DNA from: Corydoras sp. C115
Lineage: Eukaryota > Chordata > Actinopteri > Siluriformes > Callichthyidae
NCBI GenBank assembly: GCA_019802505.1
Contig: JAFMOC010000091.1
Coordinates: forward strand, 903,501-967,500
DNA: 64,000 bases
Direction of reading: 5' to 3'
Position numbers and translations under genes: made by a program
The notes under the pieces: generated by a model
Told to the model about the DNA's origin: nothing
The model's database searches: none
What the model saw: only the letters and a program-made list of their open reading frames with translations
In this document: in pieces, positions 50,428-62,640 of the stretch
Layout of the letters: each line of letters starts with the position of its first letter
Numbering within the stretch: position 1 is the stretch's first letter

Positions 50428-53300
50428 TTTATTCTGTTACAAACATACATAGCATTTTCTAAATATATACTTGTAAATCTCCATTTGAAAAACTGAGTTG
50501 CCATGGGGAAATGGATGGCTAAACCAGTCTGTGGTCTGAAGGAGGCAGTCTGAGATCAGGGTGGGGTGGGGTGTGAGGGGGGGGGATAGCCAAGAACCAG
50601 CAGTGCTGGAGTCTTCATCGCATGGGAGAGTTCCTGTTATAGTACTTCTTCGGTACTACACTAGCGTGTGTCTGCCTCCTGAGCGCGTCAGCACGAACTT
50701 CGTTAGAGGAGGTATGTGATGAACCGAGGACAACGAGAACCTGAGTAGAAACCAGACGTGGAGTCTCCTTCAGATTGATGCCAGAATTATCAGAATCACT
50801 GAAACAACGTTGCGCAAATTATCGAGTCCATCCTTGTACCTCCAAAAAAAAAAGAGAGTCCATCTATATAGCTTTGATCTCGGGAGAATGACCTGGAAAA
50901 GCGACACATTTAAGAAAAACCATTGCAAGCCCGTGGAATGGTTCAGAACAGCAAAACAAATCTAAAAAAGATTCCAGAAAAGGAACCTCGAAACCTCCCC
51001 AACCTCGAAACAGAGGAAGACCGATGAACCTGCTGTGGGTGGCAGGATGTAAAGCCATAGTATCCCCCCCCCCGCCAAACATCCCTCTGTGTACGTATTG
51101 CTTCCAGTCAATTTCCAATGAACAAAGCAAAAAGTGGTGCTTCTGCATCGATGACCCCCCAGATTCAAGCACGGGCGACGGTACGGATGGAGGTGGAACG
51201 CGCGCTTTGATCCGACATTACGACTTGACTTTAAACTGAATGGATTATATTTATCCCCTCACACGGCGACTCACGTACTACCTGTTCACACAGACCAAGA
51301 GAACGTCATCTTTAGCTCAGTTACAAACGCTACCAACAACCACGGAGAACTCACGAAAGTCCACAGAATGATTACAGATTTCCTTTTTACGGGTTCGAGG
51401 ACATAACGGACAGTGCGATTGGTTTGGGTGGGGGAAGGAGGGGGGGGGGGTGGCGGCTGCGAGGAAACCTGTTCTAGTGAGAAAACGCAGGCGCAGTCAG
51501 CACAGCTGAAGAGGATTTGCCAACAGCTGCTGGTACTGTTACACCGTCATTTAACAAAAAAAAGAGAAATGTTACAGCAAATGCACCGGAGCAAAGCAAA
51601 CGACCAGTATGAAAATCATCTGAAGGGAGGAGGGGGACGGCGAGAAGAGAAGAAGAAAAAAAAAAAAAAAAAAAAAACACACACATTAAAGGGCTTCCCA
51701 ATTTAGAACATAAATAATGACAGTATTATCATATTATAATTTATCTGGTGCCACCTTGTTGGTTAGATGCGTACGTGGGTAGAACAATCAGGTTCTTGTG
51801 TCTTTCCGCACTCGAGCCTTAATGGCACAGCTGAATCCTGAGCAGGAATGCAGGCTCTCATGTTAAAATAGACAGCCTGCTAAGTCAGCACTGCTGTGGG
51901 AAGACAGCTGCTGGGACTGTGGGCTACTGGAGAATATGCCAAAGTCAAGATAGACTCCCACTACTCATCTGAAAGTACGCCATGATGTGCCACTCATCAC
52001 TCTGCTTTTATTTCTTATTACAATTTATCCCAGTAGAAGTCTATTTAAAAGCAGATCGCGGGTTTGGTTTGCAGCTTTTACTAATCAGGTCGCGGTTATG
52101 GAATCAGTCGACACGACGACGCAGATCAATACGAGTCGGTGGGAATTATACAAGAGCGCCGATATGCCTCTGAAAGGATGTCAAAAATACGCCTCCTCTC
52201 CACAGACAGAAGAAACGAGTACCAATTAATCTGGTACACCGCACTATTTTAACGGGACGCTAGCGACCCGAAAAATAAGGTGCGAAAAATGAAACACGGC
52301 AAAGAAATGATCTTTACTAACTGCCGTCATCACCGCGGGACAACTCATACGCTTTTTAGGGGGGTAAAAAAAAACACATTAATTCCCCTCAATTTCTGCC
52401 TCGGTGACGATTAAGGACAACTGTTCTAAATGCAGGTTTAAAAGGGGTACAGGGACAGGAGTGAGGGGGGGGTAGTAACAAAACACCGTAGCATCAACGC
52501 AGCTACATACACCATGTTTAATAAATTAAATAAAAGGCAAAGTGGGGAGGCATGCATAACAATAGAATTAATTAAGTACAATTAGGTACGCGTGAATGTC
52601 ATTTCATAAGGTTCGAGCCAATCAAGCCAGGATTTGACCAGGAGCCAGCTCAAAGTAACATTGACTTTATATTTACTGCCAGGACTTCTGAACTTTTCCT
52701 GGAATTCATTTAAACAGATGGTTAAAAAAAAATTTAATGAATGGAAACGGAGGGCAAATACGACGTGAAATGTTGCACTGGAAAAAGAGATGTCGCTGAA
52801 ATCGAAATAAGATGCACATCATATTAACATTTAGGTATATCAATGCTATATTCTTCCACACTTCGCAAAAACAAACACATTATCTTCTGATTCGGTCATA
52901 GTTACTTTTTTTTCTATATAAAATTTGCCTTGGAGGCTTTTAATAGTTCTGTAATACATATATATTTTCTATTTTACGGTATTAAAAATATGCTGGTTTG
53001 TTCAGTTAAATTCTGTCATAAAGTATAATCTGCCTTATAGTTCTTAAGAAAACGAGAAGAGGAACCGAGAGAGAAAAAGACTCACTTTTTGTTCTTATAA
53101 TAAATAAAGGAGTGTGGTTTCAAGCCATTGCCCCGGCTGGTCCTTTCATCAACAGAGGGGAGAAACGACAAATCTCAGCGTTGGACCCAAGATGGCAATG
53201 TTCGTCTAATATAATATTGTTCATATTTTAATGCTCTACATGCAGTAGGGCTAGAATCAGAACTGCGATGTTCCCTTAAAAGTGAAAAGGAGGGAGGGGG

Positions 53301-53333
<33 letters not shown>

Positions 53334-53456
53334 GAATCTACTTTTCACGCATTCAATTGAAGTAAATCTAGGATTTGAGTTTTAGGCGAATTACATTCCA
53401 AACGAATGCTTCCGTATGTAGTCCTATAAAGAGTCTAAGAAGGTGGGTGGCTTTTT

Positions 53457-53487
<31 letters not shown>

Positions 53488-54030
53488 ATCCTCTAGGTTT
53501 GCCCATAACTCATGGGCAGTCGCACCAATTATCCCATAATAATAAACACCAACTATTTATTATTCTTTGCTTCTTCCTTATAACAATAAATGCATTTTTT
53601 TTTCAACTAAAAGATCATTATGACCATTAATCCCAACCTTAGAAATGTATTATTCGCTGCTGTTTAGTGCAGCAGCTTTAGTGTTCCTGGTGATACTTAT
53701 AAAAGTGTTAATTGTCAACTCGGACGTTTTAAAACTTGCTGGTTTAGGACTAATAAATCAAAAAAACTGCTCTCCTGGTGAAACATGAGCCACTCGTGGC
53801 TTTTCGGACAGTTTATCCTCCTCCTCACACACACGCTGACGGATCTATGGTTGTGTTTTCTTTTCTGTCAAATGAACGGCACGCCACGAACAGAACGATG
53901 GGCTAAATGTCGGAGTCCGGGTCATGCACTCGCTTCTTTCTCTCTTTTCCGCGTCTCGTAAATTCTCTAACGGATCTCTGAACGGTGGGAGCGGGCGGAC
54001 GGGCCGGCCGGCTGGTGCTCGGTACTCCGC
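50428..54030 (-). other. purb: Probable long purb 3' UTR
   Basis: Downstream of the purb stop no other gene is recognisable for 3.6 kb, and unlike most of the window the stretch holds no clear SINE copy. A minus-strand AATAAA lies at 50429-50434. The stretch contains several A-tracts on the plus strand, so U-tracts in the RNA (53299-53330, 53458-53473, 51657-51677). PURB mRNAs are known to have long 3' UTRs. The extent is inferred; no transcript evidence is available. Confidence 0.5.
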
Positions 54031-54990
54031 TCAGTCGTCGTCCACGTCCTCGCCCTCGGACTCGTCTCTGCGCTCGTACATTTTGTCGCGCTGCCGCTCC
54101 TGGATCTCCTTCATCTCGTCGGCGTAGCGGCAGAAGGCGCCGCCGAACTTACTCCAGGCTTTGAAGGGGATGGTGATGGAGTTCCGGTAACTGGGCTTGA
54201 CCTCGCTGACGCGCAGGAACACGCCGTACTTGTTGGAGCCGACGTCGAAGAAAAAGCGCTTGGAGTCCACCATGATGGAGGTGCCCTCCGGGAGCTCGCC
54301 GTAGCCGCCCGAGGCCGCGCCTCCCCCGGCGCCGCCGCCGCCGCCGCTCAGCTCGTCGTCGTCGCCGCCGTAGTCGTCGATCAGCTTGGCGAGCGCGTCG
54401 CGAAACTCGATCAGGCCCTGCGCGGGCAGCGCGATCGTCTGGCCCGCCTGCGCCCCCCCGCCGCCCGGGCCTCCGAGCCCGAATCCCGGGCCGCGGTTGA
54501 CGGTCTGCCGGATGCGCAGGAAGCGGCCGCGCTGGTTCTCCTTAAGGTCTAGGTAGTACTTGCGGTTCTCCCGCACCAAGAACTCGCTCTTCAGGGCCCG
54601 GCGCGGGCCGCCGTCGTCCCCCGGGCCTCCCCCGGACGACTGCGCGATCTGCTCGGGGCTGCTGGGCCCGAGCTGGGCGTAGTGCTCGATGAAGTCGCCG
54701 AGGTAGTCGCGGAACTCGGCCGCCACCGACATCGAGAGGGTCAGGCGACTCTTGGAGCCGCCGGCGCCGACCTCGGCGATCTTGATGAAGCGGCCCTTGG
54801 AGTTTTGCTTCACGTCGAGATAGAAGCGCTTGTTCTGGATGTCAAGGCGCTTGGACGCCAGCTCCTGCGTCTCTTGCTCCCGCTGGAAATGCGAGAAGCC
54901 GCCGCCGCCGCCTCCTCCTCCACCACCACCGCCGCCGCCGCCGCTACTGCCTCCGCCGCCGCGCTCACTCCCGCTGTCTCCATCCGCCAT
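54031..54990 (-). CDS. purb: Transcriptional activator protein Pur-beta
   Basis: Single-stranded, purine-rich DNA/RNA-binding regulator that acts in nucleus and cytoplasm. Intronless 319-aa frame, as is usual for Pur genes. I chose MADGDSGSERGG as the start because it matches vertebrate PURB, although the frame stays open 28 codons further upstream. A Gly-rich leader includes 15 consecutive glycines (residues 17-31). Three PUR repeats follow: ETQELASKRLDIQNKRFYLD (about 38-105), RALKSEFLVRENRKYYLDLK (about 130-200) and EGTSIMVDSKRFFFDVG (about 240-300). It ends in an acidic tail ESEGEDVDDD. The KMYERR and acidic C-terminus, rather than a Gln-rich one, distinguish PURB from PURA. The antisense open frame at 54682-55059 is a shadow. 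Confidence 0.96.
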   Translation of the reverse strand: MADGDSGSERGGGGSSGGGGGGGGGGGGGGGFSHFQREQETQELASKRLDIQNKRFYLDVKQNSKGRFIKIAEVGAGGSKSRLTLSMSVAAEFRDYLGDFIEHYAQLGPSSPEQIAQSSGGGPGDDGGPRRALKSEFLVRENRKYYLDLKENQRGRFLRIRQTVNRGPGFGLGGPGGGGAQAGQTIALPAQGLIEFRDALAKLIDDYGGDDDELSGGGGGAGGGAASGGYGELPEGTSIMVDSKRFFFDVGSNKYGVFLRVSEVKPSYRNSITIPFKAWSKFGGAFCRYADEMKEIQERQRDKMYERRDESEGEDVDDD

Positions 54991-55200
54991 CTTCACCGCC
55001 GCCAGCCAACTTCTCCCCCTTCGATAACACAGCTCGACGCACGGCCGACTGCAAAGTGAAATGACGTCAAACATACCGATTGGCTGCGTCCGCCGTCAAT
55101 AACGCATCGCCTTGCCGTTGATTGTTCTACACGCCTGCCAGTCACGGTCGGGGGCGGGATCGAGGCATGCCATTGGTATAAAATACCGCAAGGTTTTCCT
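54991..55200 (-). promoter_or_regulatory. purb: purb promoter region with CRE and CCAAT box
   Basis: A perfect CRE palindrome TGACGTCA is at 55062-55069 and an inverted CCAAT box (ATTGG) at 55079-55083, about 70-95 bp upstream of the chosen purb ATG, in a GC-rich context. They lie within the extended open frame, which argues that the upstream 28 codons are promoter/leader rather than protein. Confidence 0.5.
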
Positions 55201-55589
55201 GTCGTAGTGACGAAGAAAGACCTGATCTGGAATCAGCTTTATGTTAAACACTGCCCCAGCTTAACAATGTGAAGCAACAACAAAAACCGACCCGAGATCA
55301 GCCCCGAAAGCGCTACGCGATTATTTCCATTTAAACTCGATTTCTTTCCTGAAATAAAATTTTACAAAATCGCCAGACACCAAAACACATCTCACAAATC
55401 TAATAAAGACACCATTCTGAATCTTGTATATTTAAAACAAGGCGACCATAGTATAAAGTGAAAAGAAAAAAAAAATACTTTTGTTTAAACTCTATTTCCC
55501 CTGTTACATATGTTGTGGCACAGTGATGATCAGGTTTTTCTTTTCTGCAATATTTGTACATTCCTTTTGTCATCTCATCGTCTTCCACC

Positions 55590-55790
55590 TTACACCAGCA
55601 TCATAGGGTACACAGATACACCCAGGGCAGGGTGCCAACCCATCACCAGGCACACACTCACACACATACTATATAGGGGCGATTTAGAGCAGCCAATTTA
55701 TCTTAAATCCATGTTTTTGAACTGTGGGAGAAAACTAAAGAACCTGGAGGAAACCCATGTGGACAGGAGGAGAATATATAAAAATTCCAC
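55590..55790 (-). repeat. SINE, minus orientation, decayed
   Basis: Recognisable by ACACCCAGGGCAGGGTGCCAA and the TTTGAACTGTGGGAG block. Confidence 0.65.
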
Positions 55791-57104
55791 CCAAGACGTT
55801 AAAATATTATGACCTTTTAAGATTTATTTTATTAATTTATAACATTAAGTCTATTAATAGAAGTCTATTTCTGTCACCCATCATACAATTAACACTTACC
55901 CCTAGGGATAATTAATGGGCCTCTGTGTAAATTTTAAGGGGCAGGAAGTTAGTTATGTGCTAGGTAAATAAAAGTACCTTTAAGAATGCTTCACCACTAA
56001 TATTACACTGTATAGAATTACACATTTTACAATTACACAACCTTAAAAATAGCTTAACAGCTATATTTTTGGTGTAAATTAAATGAGGAATAAAATTTAC
56101 AGGTTGTATATGTAAATGTTGTACCCTTTGCCTTGTCTGTAGCTCTTTTACAACAAACCCTGTTCTGACACCTTACTGCATTAACTCTTACAGTAATTAA
56201 TGCTACAGTAGACCAGATCAAGTATAGTATTTCTCACTACCAAATCAGTAAGACTTGTCTTTCTATGGACTATATATTAGAGATTCCATTTACTACTATT
56301 GTCTTAAAAGACTTGCTGGATTGAAAATGTCCTGAGCCACTCATCTAAACGTCACAGATAAGCCCTGGTCTAAGTTACTTAGATTCTCATGCTTGCTCAA
56401 TTTTTCTGCTTACAACAAATTAATTTAGTAACCTGCAGCCTGAAAACAGGTGCTACTGGAACCCGAGGACTTCTAGCCAGCTGTGCTAGTGTTTATTTAA
56501 GCAAATCAACACAAGCGGTGTAATTATCTCCCGTATTATAATATTAATATAATATAATATTCAACCAATTAAAAGGTGCTTGTAAATATTTTTCAGATCT
56601 GATAATGGGTAATATAGACAACAGTAATATTAATAGTTGGCAAAAGCAAGTACTTACATAAAACAAATGTGAGGTTGACGTTAAACTGCTTTCGTTGCTC
56701 TGCAGTTGTGCTGTGCGACCACATGGCTAGAAAATGCCTAGAAAAGCCAGATGGAGAGTTAAAAATTCCATCGCTGTTGTAATTTATAACGGTAATTCTA
56801 AAATAGCCCACACTATACCTTTTTTTCTTGGAAAATGCATAGAATTCAGGACCTTTTCCGCTTTGTTATACAGGGTATCGTTATACAGGGTAGTCATGTC
56901 TAAATATTGCCACAGGAGGGCGACAAAGTATTTACAGACAACACACTGAACATCCACGCAATACAATCTATAGGATTAATAGCAGTGACGTCGTAATTGC
57001 TATAAATTTAATTACTTGATATTATAATATGACTTTCTTTATAGGAAACCAACTAAGAGGGAAAAAATACACTATACTAAATATTAAGGTTTACTGTTTT
57101 GGTT

Positions 57105-57255
57105 AACAATTGCAATTTAGAGCAGCCAATACATGTTGAATCCATGTTTTTGGACTGTGGGAGGAAACTACAGAACCCAGGAGAACATGGAAACTTAATC
57201 CAGATTAGGACTCGAACCTGGATGCTCAGCGCTGAGAGGCAGACGTGCTAAAAGT
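57105..57255 (-). repeat. SINE head and body fragment, minus orientation
   Basis: TTTTTGGACTGTGGGAGGAAA block through the reversed box B and CAGCGCTGAGAGG. Confidence 0.7.
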
Positions 57256-57731
57256 AAAAACATCTAAATATTTTTTAACACCAAAAATAAAATGCAAATC
57301 TTTTATCTTGTAGAGAAGACATCTGTCTTTTGTCTCAACATTTTAAAGGGGCAAAACATGATACATATATATATATATAAAAATAAATAAAATTGTCTCT
57401 TTAAAATGTTGAGACATATAATATGTCTATAGATAAAAGGTTTGTGTCTCAGTTTTTTTTTTTTTTAAAACATTCCAATAAATTCACAGTCCTGGATGTC
57501 AGTAAAGGCCTGGAACTGAACTCGGGTAATCAGCAAACTATCGTGAGAAGCAAGACAGCAGCTCACATAAGTCACGTACAGCATGTATTCAGGAAATTAG
57601 GGTTCACAGCCCCATGCACACCGATAACTGGACTTCCTTCTTGTTCCATTACTGTTACGCAACTCTACTTTATTTCTTTGTTATGATAAAAAAAAAAATA
57701 AAAACGTGTCAATGTTTTTAGATTTTTTTTC

Positions 57732-57975
57732 TTTATTGTTTTAATAGTTATAATTTAATACACTTAATAAATAGTTATGAACAGTTTAAAAGACTGATGT
57801 CAGTGGGTTTAAAAAAAGAAGACATAAAATAATGGCAAATATAAAAGTAAATAATCGGTATTATATAAATATGAAACACTGACTTGATATCATTTGTTAT
57901 AGTGATACACTACAACATAAGTTTCCAACATTATTTGTACTTAGTACATACTGAATGGAAACAGGTTTTTTTTAA
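57732..57975 (-). other. il1b: il1b 3' UTR with AU-rich elements
   Basis: After the TAA stop the sense strand holds ATTTA pentamers (reverse complement of TAAAT at 57768-57772, 57848-57852 and 57866-57870) and an AATAAA signal at 57732-57737. AU-rich elements are the expected mRNA-decay signal for this cytokine. Confidence 0.5.
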
Positions 57976-59918
57976 TTAAATCTGATCCTCAGAGACACTG
58001 GACTCATTATCAATTTTGAAGACACGAATCCGGTCATCCGACATCTTGCACATGTCCACCTTCTTATAGTCGTCCTGGGCGGTGCTAATGAACCATCCAG
58101 GGAACTTGACCGACTCGAAGGTGTTAACTGATTCACCTTCGGCCTTTCTTAAGAACAGGAAACGCTCGGTGTCATCCTTCTCGTGGATTGTTTTCAGAGC
58201 GTTTCGATCATTCACCGCCTACAAAAACACAAATCCATGAACTTTATTAGGATTCTTTGATTTCTGAAACACTATCTTTCTCAACCATTTCTGCATTTTC
58301 CATCCAGGGATTATTAAAGTATTCTGAAGCACATGTTCCATTTTAAACATAACTAAAATATGAAAATTTCACCATGACATCCATTTGATCAGGATTAAAG
58401 TCCAAAATTATAGGCCCAAGTCTAAGTTTGCCCCATTTTAAAATCAGTGTTACAATACAACAGGGAGCTAACAAAAACAGAACACAGATGGACAACAGTC
58501 TGTAAGTGTAAAACTACAAAGTCCATCTGTATGGTGAGTGATGGAAACGGCCAATTAGTCTGTTCAAATCTCACAAAGATTACAAAACTATAATCAAAAG
58601 AATGCATGACAAACAGAATTAAATTAATCATTAACACCTCTGAAAATATTTTTGTCATTTTGTCTGTTAAATGAAGGTTGCAATTAGCCAGTGTCCAACT
58701 TTTCTAGGAAGGAGTTTTGTATATATTACCCATCTACTGACTTTTCCAAATATTCATGTTTCCTCACCTCTAAACAAAGAGTTGGAACATTATTCTCCTC
58801 ATTACATGACAGATACAGGTTGCTCTTCACGATTCCCAGGCATACAGGCTGACAGGGTTCATTCACCGCCGGTGACATGTAGGGAGAAAGGTGGAACCAC
58901 ACTGCCAGAGGAGAGGGAAAAAAAAAAAAAAAGTGTTTCTGTTAAACAGGTTTAAAGACAAGCAGTGATTACTGTTACAAACAATGAAACAATGATTATT
59001 TTAAATGTAATAGTTTTTATAAGTTACATGGAAATAGAGTTAATACAAGTTTATATAACTTTTTTTATATGGACAAACTTGTAATGCAAATGTAGAAAGA
59101 AACACGTGTAACGATGCTCCATGGGGACATTCATTAATTCGATTTATCAACAGTAATAATTACCTCGATGCTTCAAGTTGCTCGCTTTCAAGGTCACAGC
59201 GAGCAGCAGTGGGTTTTTGGATTCTTGCAAAGCTGGATTGGGAAGTCGCACCAGGTCCTTGTGGGAATCGTCACAGATGGTGCACTTTAGGACCTGGTCG
59301 TCCATCCTGTAGCTCCTGCTGGCGCTGTTCTGCAGTTTCATCACCACACTCTCTGTGAGGACCAGTTTAAAGTTACCTTCAGTGCCGAGCAACAGCGAAC
59401 GAATGCATTCTGATGGAACAACAATCTGATCTCAGCGTACCTTCAACCACATTCTCCATGATGATGTTAAAAAGCTCGTGGTCGGTGAACTCGGTGGACA
59501 CGGCTTTGAAGGTGCACGCCATCCGGTGCAGAGCCACGACCACGTTGGCAACCTGCCGCATGCTGTGCGGCTGCTCGGTGATTTCGATCCGGAATCCTTT
59601 GTGTGATTCGCATTTGGCACTCTGTAAGCAAACAGTTGATTAACCCACAGAGCAGACTGCAGGAGGGAGTGTGCACACATCTCACTGTTCTTACCAGCTC
59701 TAAGGGATCCGCGCAGTCCAGCTCATCATACGCCAACAGGCTGCTGTCATCCAACAGGTTGCTGTCAAAGCAGCTGCGAAAACACAGACAGACCATGTTT
59801 TAACCTCAGGGTAATTATTGATGCACAGCCTTTCCATGAGAATCTTTCAGTCATTTTAATTCATTTAGAATTCAAAACAAACTCACCTCTGCATTGTCAA
59901 TAGATCTTGCTTGGCCAT
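57976..59918 (-). CDS. il1b: Interleukin-1 beta
   Basis: Pro-inflammatory cytokine. Coding exons in gene order: 59887-59918, 59695-59773, 59441-59621, 59164-59352, 58768-58901, 57976-58218. All are GT/AG and the phases join to 285 aa, close to fish IL-1 beta lengths. The precursor starts MAKQDLLTMQSCFDSNLL, with no signal peptide, as expected. The last exon contains the IL-1 family signature, FESVKFPGWFIST followed by seven residues and Val. Upstream exons show the beta-trefoil core (VVMKLQNSASRSYRMDD, VCLGIVKSNLYLSC). Teleost IL-1 beta generally lacks the mammalian caspase-1 site; I see no obvious equivalent but did not align it. Other IL-1 family members of fish are less likely given the start and the signature. 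Confidence 0.94.
58440..58560. mobile_element. MITE-like repeat end, il1b intron
   Basis: CAGATGGACAACAGTCTGTAAG and AACTACAAAGTCCATCTG match the TIR region of the family. Confidence 0.6.
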
Positions 59919-60045
59919 TACTGAAAAATCAAGTAAGAAAAGCAAGCAATTATTTAATGCAATGACCAAATCCTTTAATTAACACAGAGTAATGATAGCA
60001 CAGAGTTAGTAAAACCAAAGTATTTACATTCTTAGGAGTACACAC

Positions 60046-60215
60046 CTGCTGCTAATGGAACTTTGAAGGTCTCCAAGAAATCTTTTCCTTCTGCTGGAAT
60101 GTCAGTGTGTGATTTTTGGATGTTTCTGAAACAGCATTTATAGAGAGCAGAAGATTGTGGGGAATTCAGCAAAAAGGAAATGAGGCGTGTCCGTTGCGTC
60201 ACTGGGATTTCCAGC
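60046..60215 (-). promoter_or_regulatory. il1b: il1b promoter and non-coding first exon
   Basis: On the minus strand a TATAAA box lies at 60137-60142, a 5' UTR exon from about 60108 ends at a GTGTGT donor (edge 60046), and the next exon starts at the acceptor before 59920. Upstream of the TATA box are GGGATTTCC (60204-60212, plus strand), which fits an NF-kappaB half-site pattern, a GGGGAATTCA near-match at about 60167, and a TGCGTCAC CRE/C-EBP-like site at about 60195-60202. Motifs seen; function inferred from il1b biology. Confidence 0.55.
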
Positions 60216-60822
60216 TTGTTAAAGCACTCCAAGGACAATCCCATTGATATATCTATTGTTGTATGTAACGATGCTCCTGGACTGTTTCACCCAGTTTCTG
60301 TGCCAGTTGGATAACGTGCTCCTCTTTATTTTATAAAAATAATTAGCAGATAAGAATTGCAACTGCAAACAGTGGAGTTTTATCATTTCAGCTGTTTGCA
60401 GAATTAAAACAACCTACTGTAATGTACTAAGTATTTATTTATTAATGTATTGAGTATAAGGCACAACTATAAAAGCATAATCACACACACGCGCAAGGCC
60501 AGCATGTTCTCTTGATCACCTGTACACCTCTAAATGCATTGAGTTGCAGCCCTGTGATTGGTTGATTAGCTATTTGTGATAAGCAATTAAACAGGTGTAC
60601 CAAATGTAGACGCTGGTGAGTGTTAATTGTTACATCTATCAGGTTTGATTACATTTCCTATGCATAACAGCGTGCAAAACACCATTTCTAAAACTAAGTT
60701 ACCATTGCAAACATATTTAAAGACCCTGGAAGTGGAATTTAATAATTGACTAAACTAAAATATTTTTATGGAAAGTAAGTCTGGAAAACAAAAACACAGA
60801 GAGCAGCAGCTGCAGGAACACA

Positions 60823-60824
60823 AC

Positions 60825-60856
<32 letters not shown>

Positions 60857-60883
60857 TAATATATGCAATAATAAATAATAATA

Positions 60884-60914
<31 letters not shown>

Positions 60915-60970
60915 GTAATGGTAAATATTATAAATAATTTATGCCATAATAAATAATAATAAATAATAAA

Positions 60971-61008
<38 letters not shown>

Positions 61009-61043
61009 AAATGGTAATGATAAATATTATTAATAATATATGC

Positions 61044-61081
<38 letters not shown>

Positions 61082-61170
61082 AAATAATAGTGATAATGAT
61101 ACTACTACTACTACTACTACTACTAATAATAATAATTTAAAATATTAATGACAACAACAACAATAATAAT
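60823..61170. repeat. (AAT)n array with higher-order structure
   Basis: AAT runs are interrupted at intervals by GGTAATGGTAAATATTA and ATATATGCAATAATAA spacers; an ACT run lies at 61102-61125. Upstream of il1b. Confidence 0.9.
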
Positions 61171-61815
61171 AATGGTAAATGATTTTGTACAGTAGTTGTT
61201 GGTCAGAATTGTATCTTGACCTTCTGTAACAGCTGAAAAAAACAACTAAATAGTAAAAGTTTGGAATTCGACATCACGATGGATTTTCAGGACTTTCTCT
61301 ATCATTGAACAGTCTAGGAGATTACTTAAAACTTTTAATATTATGCAACCCAGTGCATCATGTGACTTCCTTCTCCTTTTTTCTGGATGATAAATATCCT
61401 GCTTTTTCTGGTGCAGTGCATTCTGCAGACAGGATACTGACACCTAGAGTAACAGGTTTGAATGGGTTCACAGGTTTCATGATTCTGATGTATAATTAGC
61501 ACAGGATGTCGTGATGCAACATGCGAGAGCAAGAAGTTGCTTCACAGATCCACTAACAGGGCGGTTAGAGCCAGATCCAAACCTGACCTCCTCACAGATC
61601 ACAGAACAGAACAATGAAAACTGAAGTCACTATATGGAGCCTTTAATAAAGCCTTAACATACTCCACTGCCACGGCGCAGAAAGAAAAAGCAGATTAAAC
61701 TGTGGAGTCATTCATCAACACTCTTTACATCAAAGATAAAATCATGTCTAATAATGCCTTTTAACAGGATATAAAAAAGCTATGAATATGGGGTTGTCAC
61801 AGCGTTTTGTCCTTA

Positions 61816-61889
<74 letters not shown>

Positions 61890-61892
<3 letters not shown>

Positions 61893-62196
61893 TTCATTCA
61901 TTATCTTCCGCTTCATCCTATATCAGGGTCGCGGGGGGGTTCCTAATGCCCATCCAGGGGAGAACGTTTCGGGCGCCAATCCATCGCTGGGCACACACTC
62001 ACTCACACAGACACACTCTACATGGGGCAATTTGGAGAACTCAATTGACTTGATCCATGTTTTTGGACTGTGGGAGGAAACCGGAGAACACACGGACACG
62101 GGGAGAACATGCAAACCCCACCCAGATGGGGATTCAAACCGAGAATCCCTAGTACTGAGAGGAGAACATGCTAAACCATTAAGCCACCGTGCCGCA
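61890..62196 (-). repeat. SINE, minus orientation, bracketed by (AT)n
   Basis: Reverse complement of the family, inserted between (AT)n tracts at 61818-61889 and 62205-62237, as if it split one microsatellite. Confidence 0.85.
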
Positions 62197-62200
62197 CACA

Positions 62201-62239
<39 letters not shown>

Positions 62240-62567
62240 AACTGTTGCACAGCTGAAATTACAATACTTATTATATTATATTTCTTTTAAATAGAAACCT
62301 GTATTCTGAGCGAGTTGGTAACTTATTAAATTAAACAGAAGATTTTAGGGGACTGGCTTCTTTTTGTTGTCATAATTGTGATATAAGGAATATTTTGCCA
62401 GTACTTTAAAACAAGCTAAAAATAAAGTTTGTGATAACTGCTTGTTAAAATGAATGGTCTTAATAAACTGTGATTTTAATAATATGATGCAAACAATATT
62501 TGAACACCACAGAATAATAATGATGTATATAAATAATGTTTTACACGCATTAATTTAGACCTATGTT

Positions 62568-62640
62568 GAGGTAGTTCAGTGGTTAGGGTTGTGGGTTCAA
62601 ATCCCAGGGTCAGTGTAGTTATCCCTATGCTCGCTTAAAA
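62568..62640 (+). repeat. Head of the second SINE type
   Basis: Box A-like GTAGTTCAGTGG and box B GGTTCAAATCCC, then AT-rich sequence. Too degenerate for a functional tRNA. Confidence 0.55.

Larger units (their letters stand above)
55201..57731. other. purb-il1b spacer, no gene seen
   Basis: AT-rich. Two decayed minus-oriented SINE copies (55590-55790, 57105-57255) and homopolymer tracts. Open frames are short and unsupported. Confidence 0.5.

Noticed and set aside
54682..55059. 125-codon plus-strand open frame opposite purb
   Set aside because: It is the antisense of the purb Gly-rich and PUR repeat I coding sequence.
55047..55074. Longer purb start (28 extra codons)
   Set aside because: The extension is not like PURB, overlaps promoter motifs (CRE), and MADGDSG is the conserved start.
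59467..59796. 109-codon frame across two il1b exons
   Set aside because: Runs through the intron and out of frame in the second exon; only the first part coincides with il1b coding sequence.
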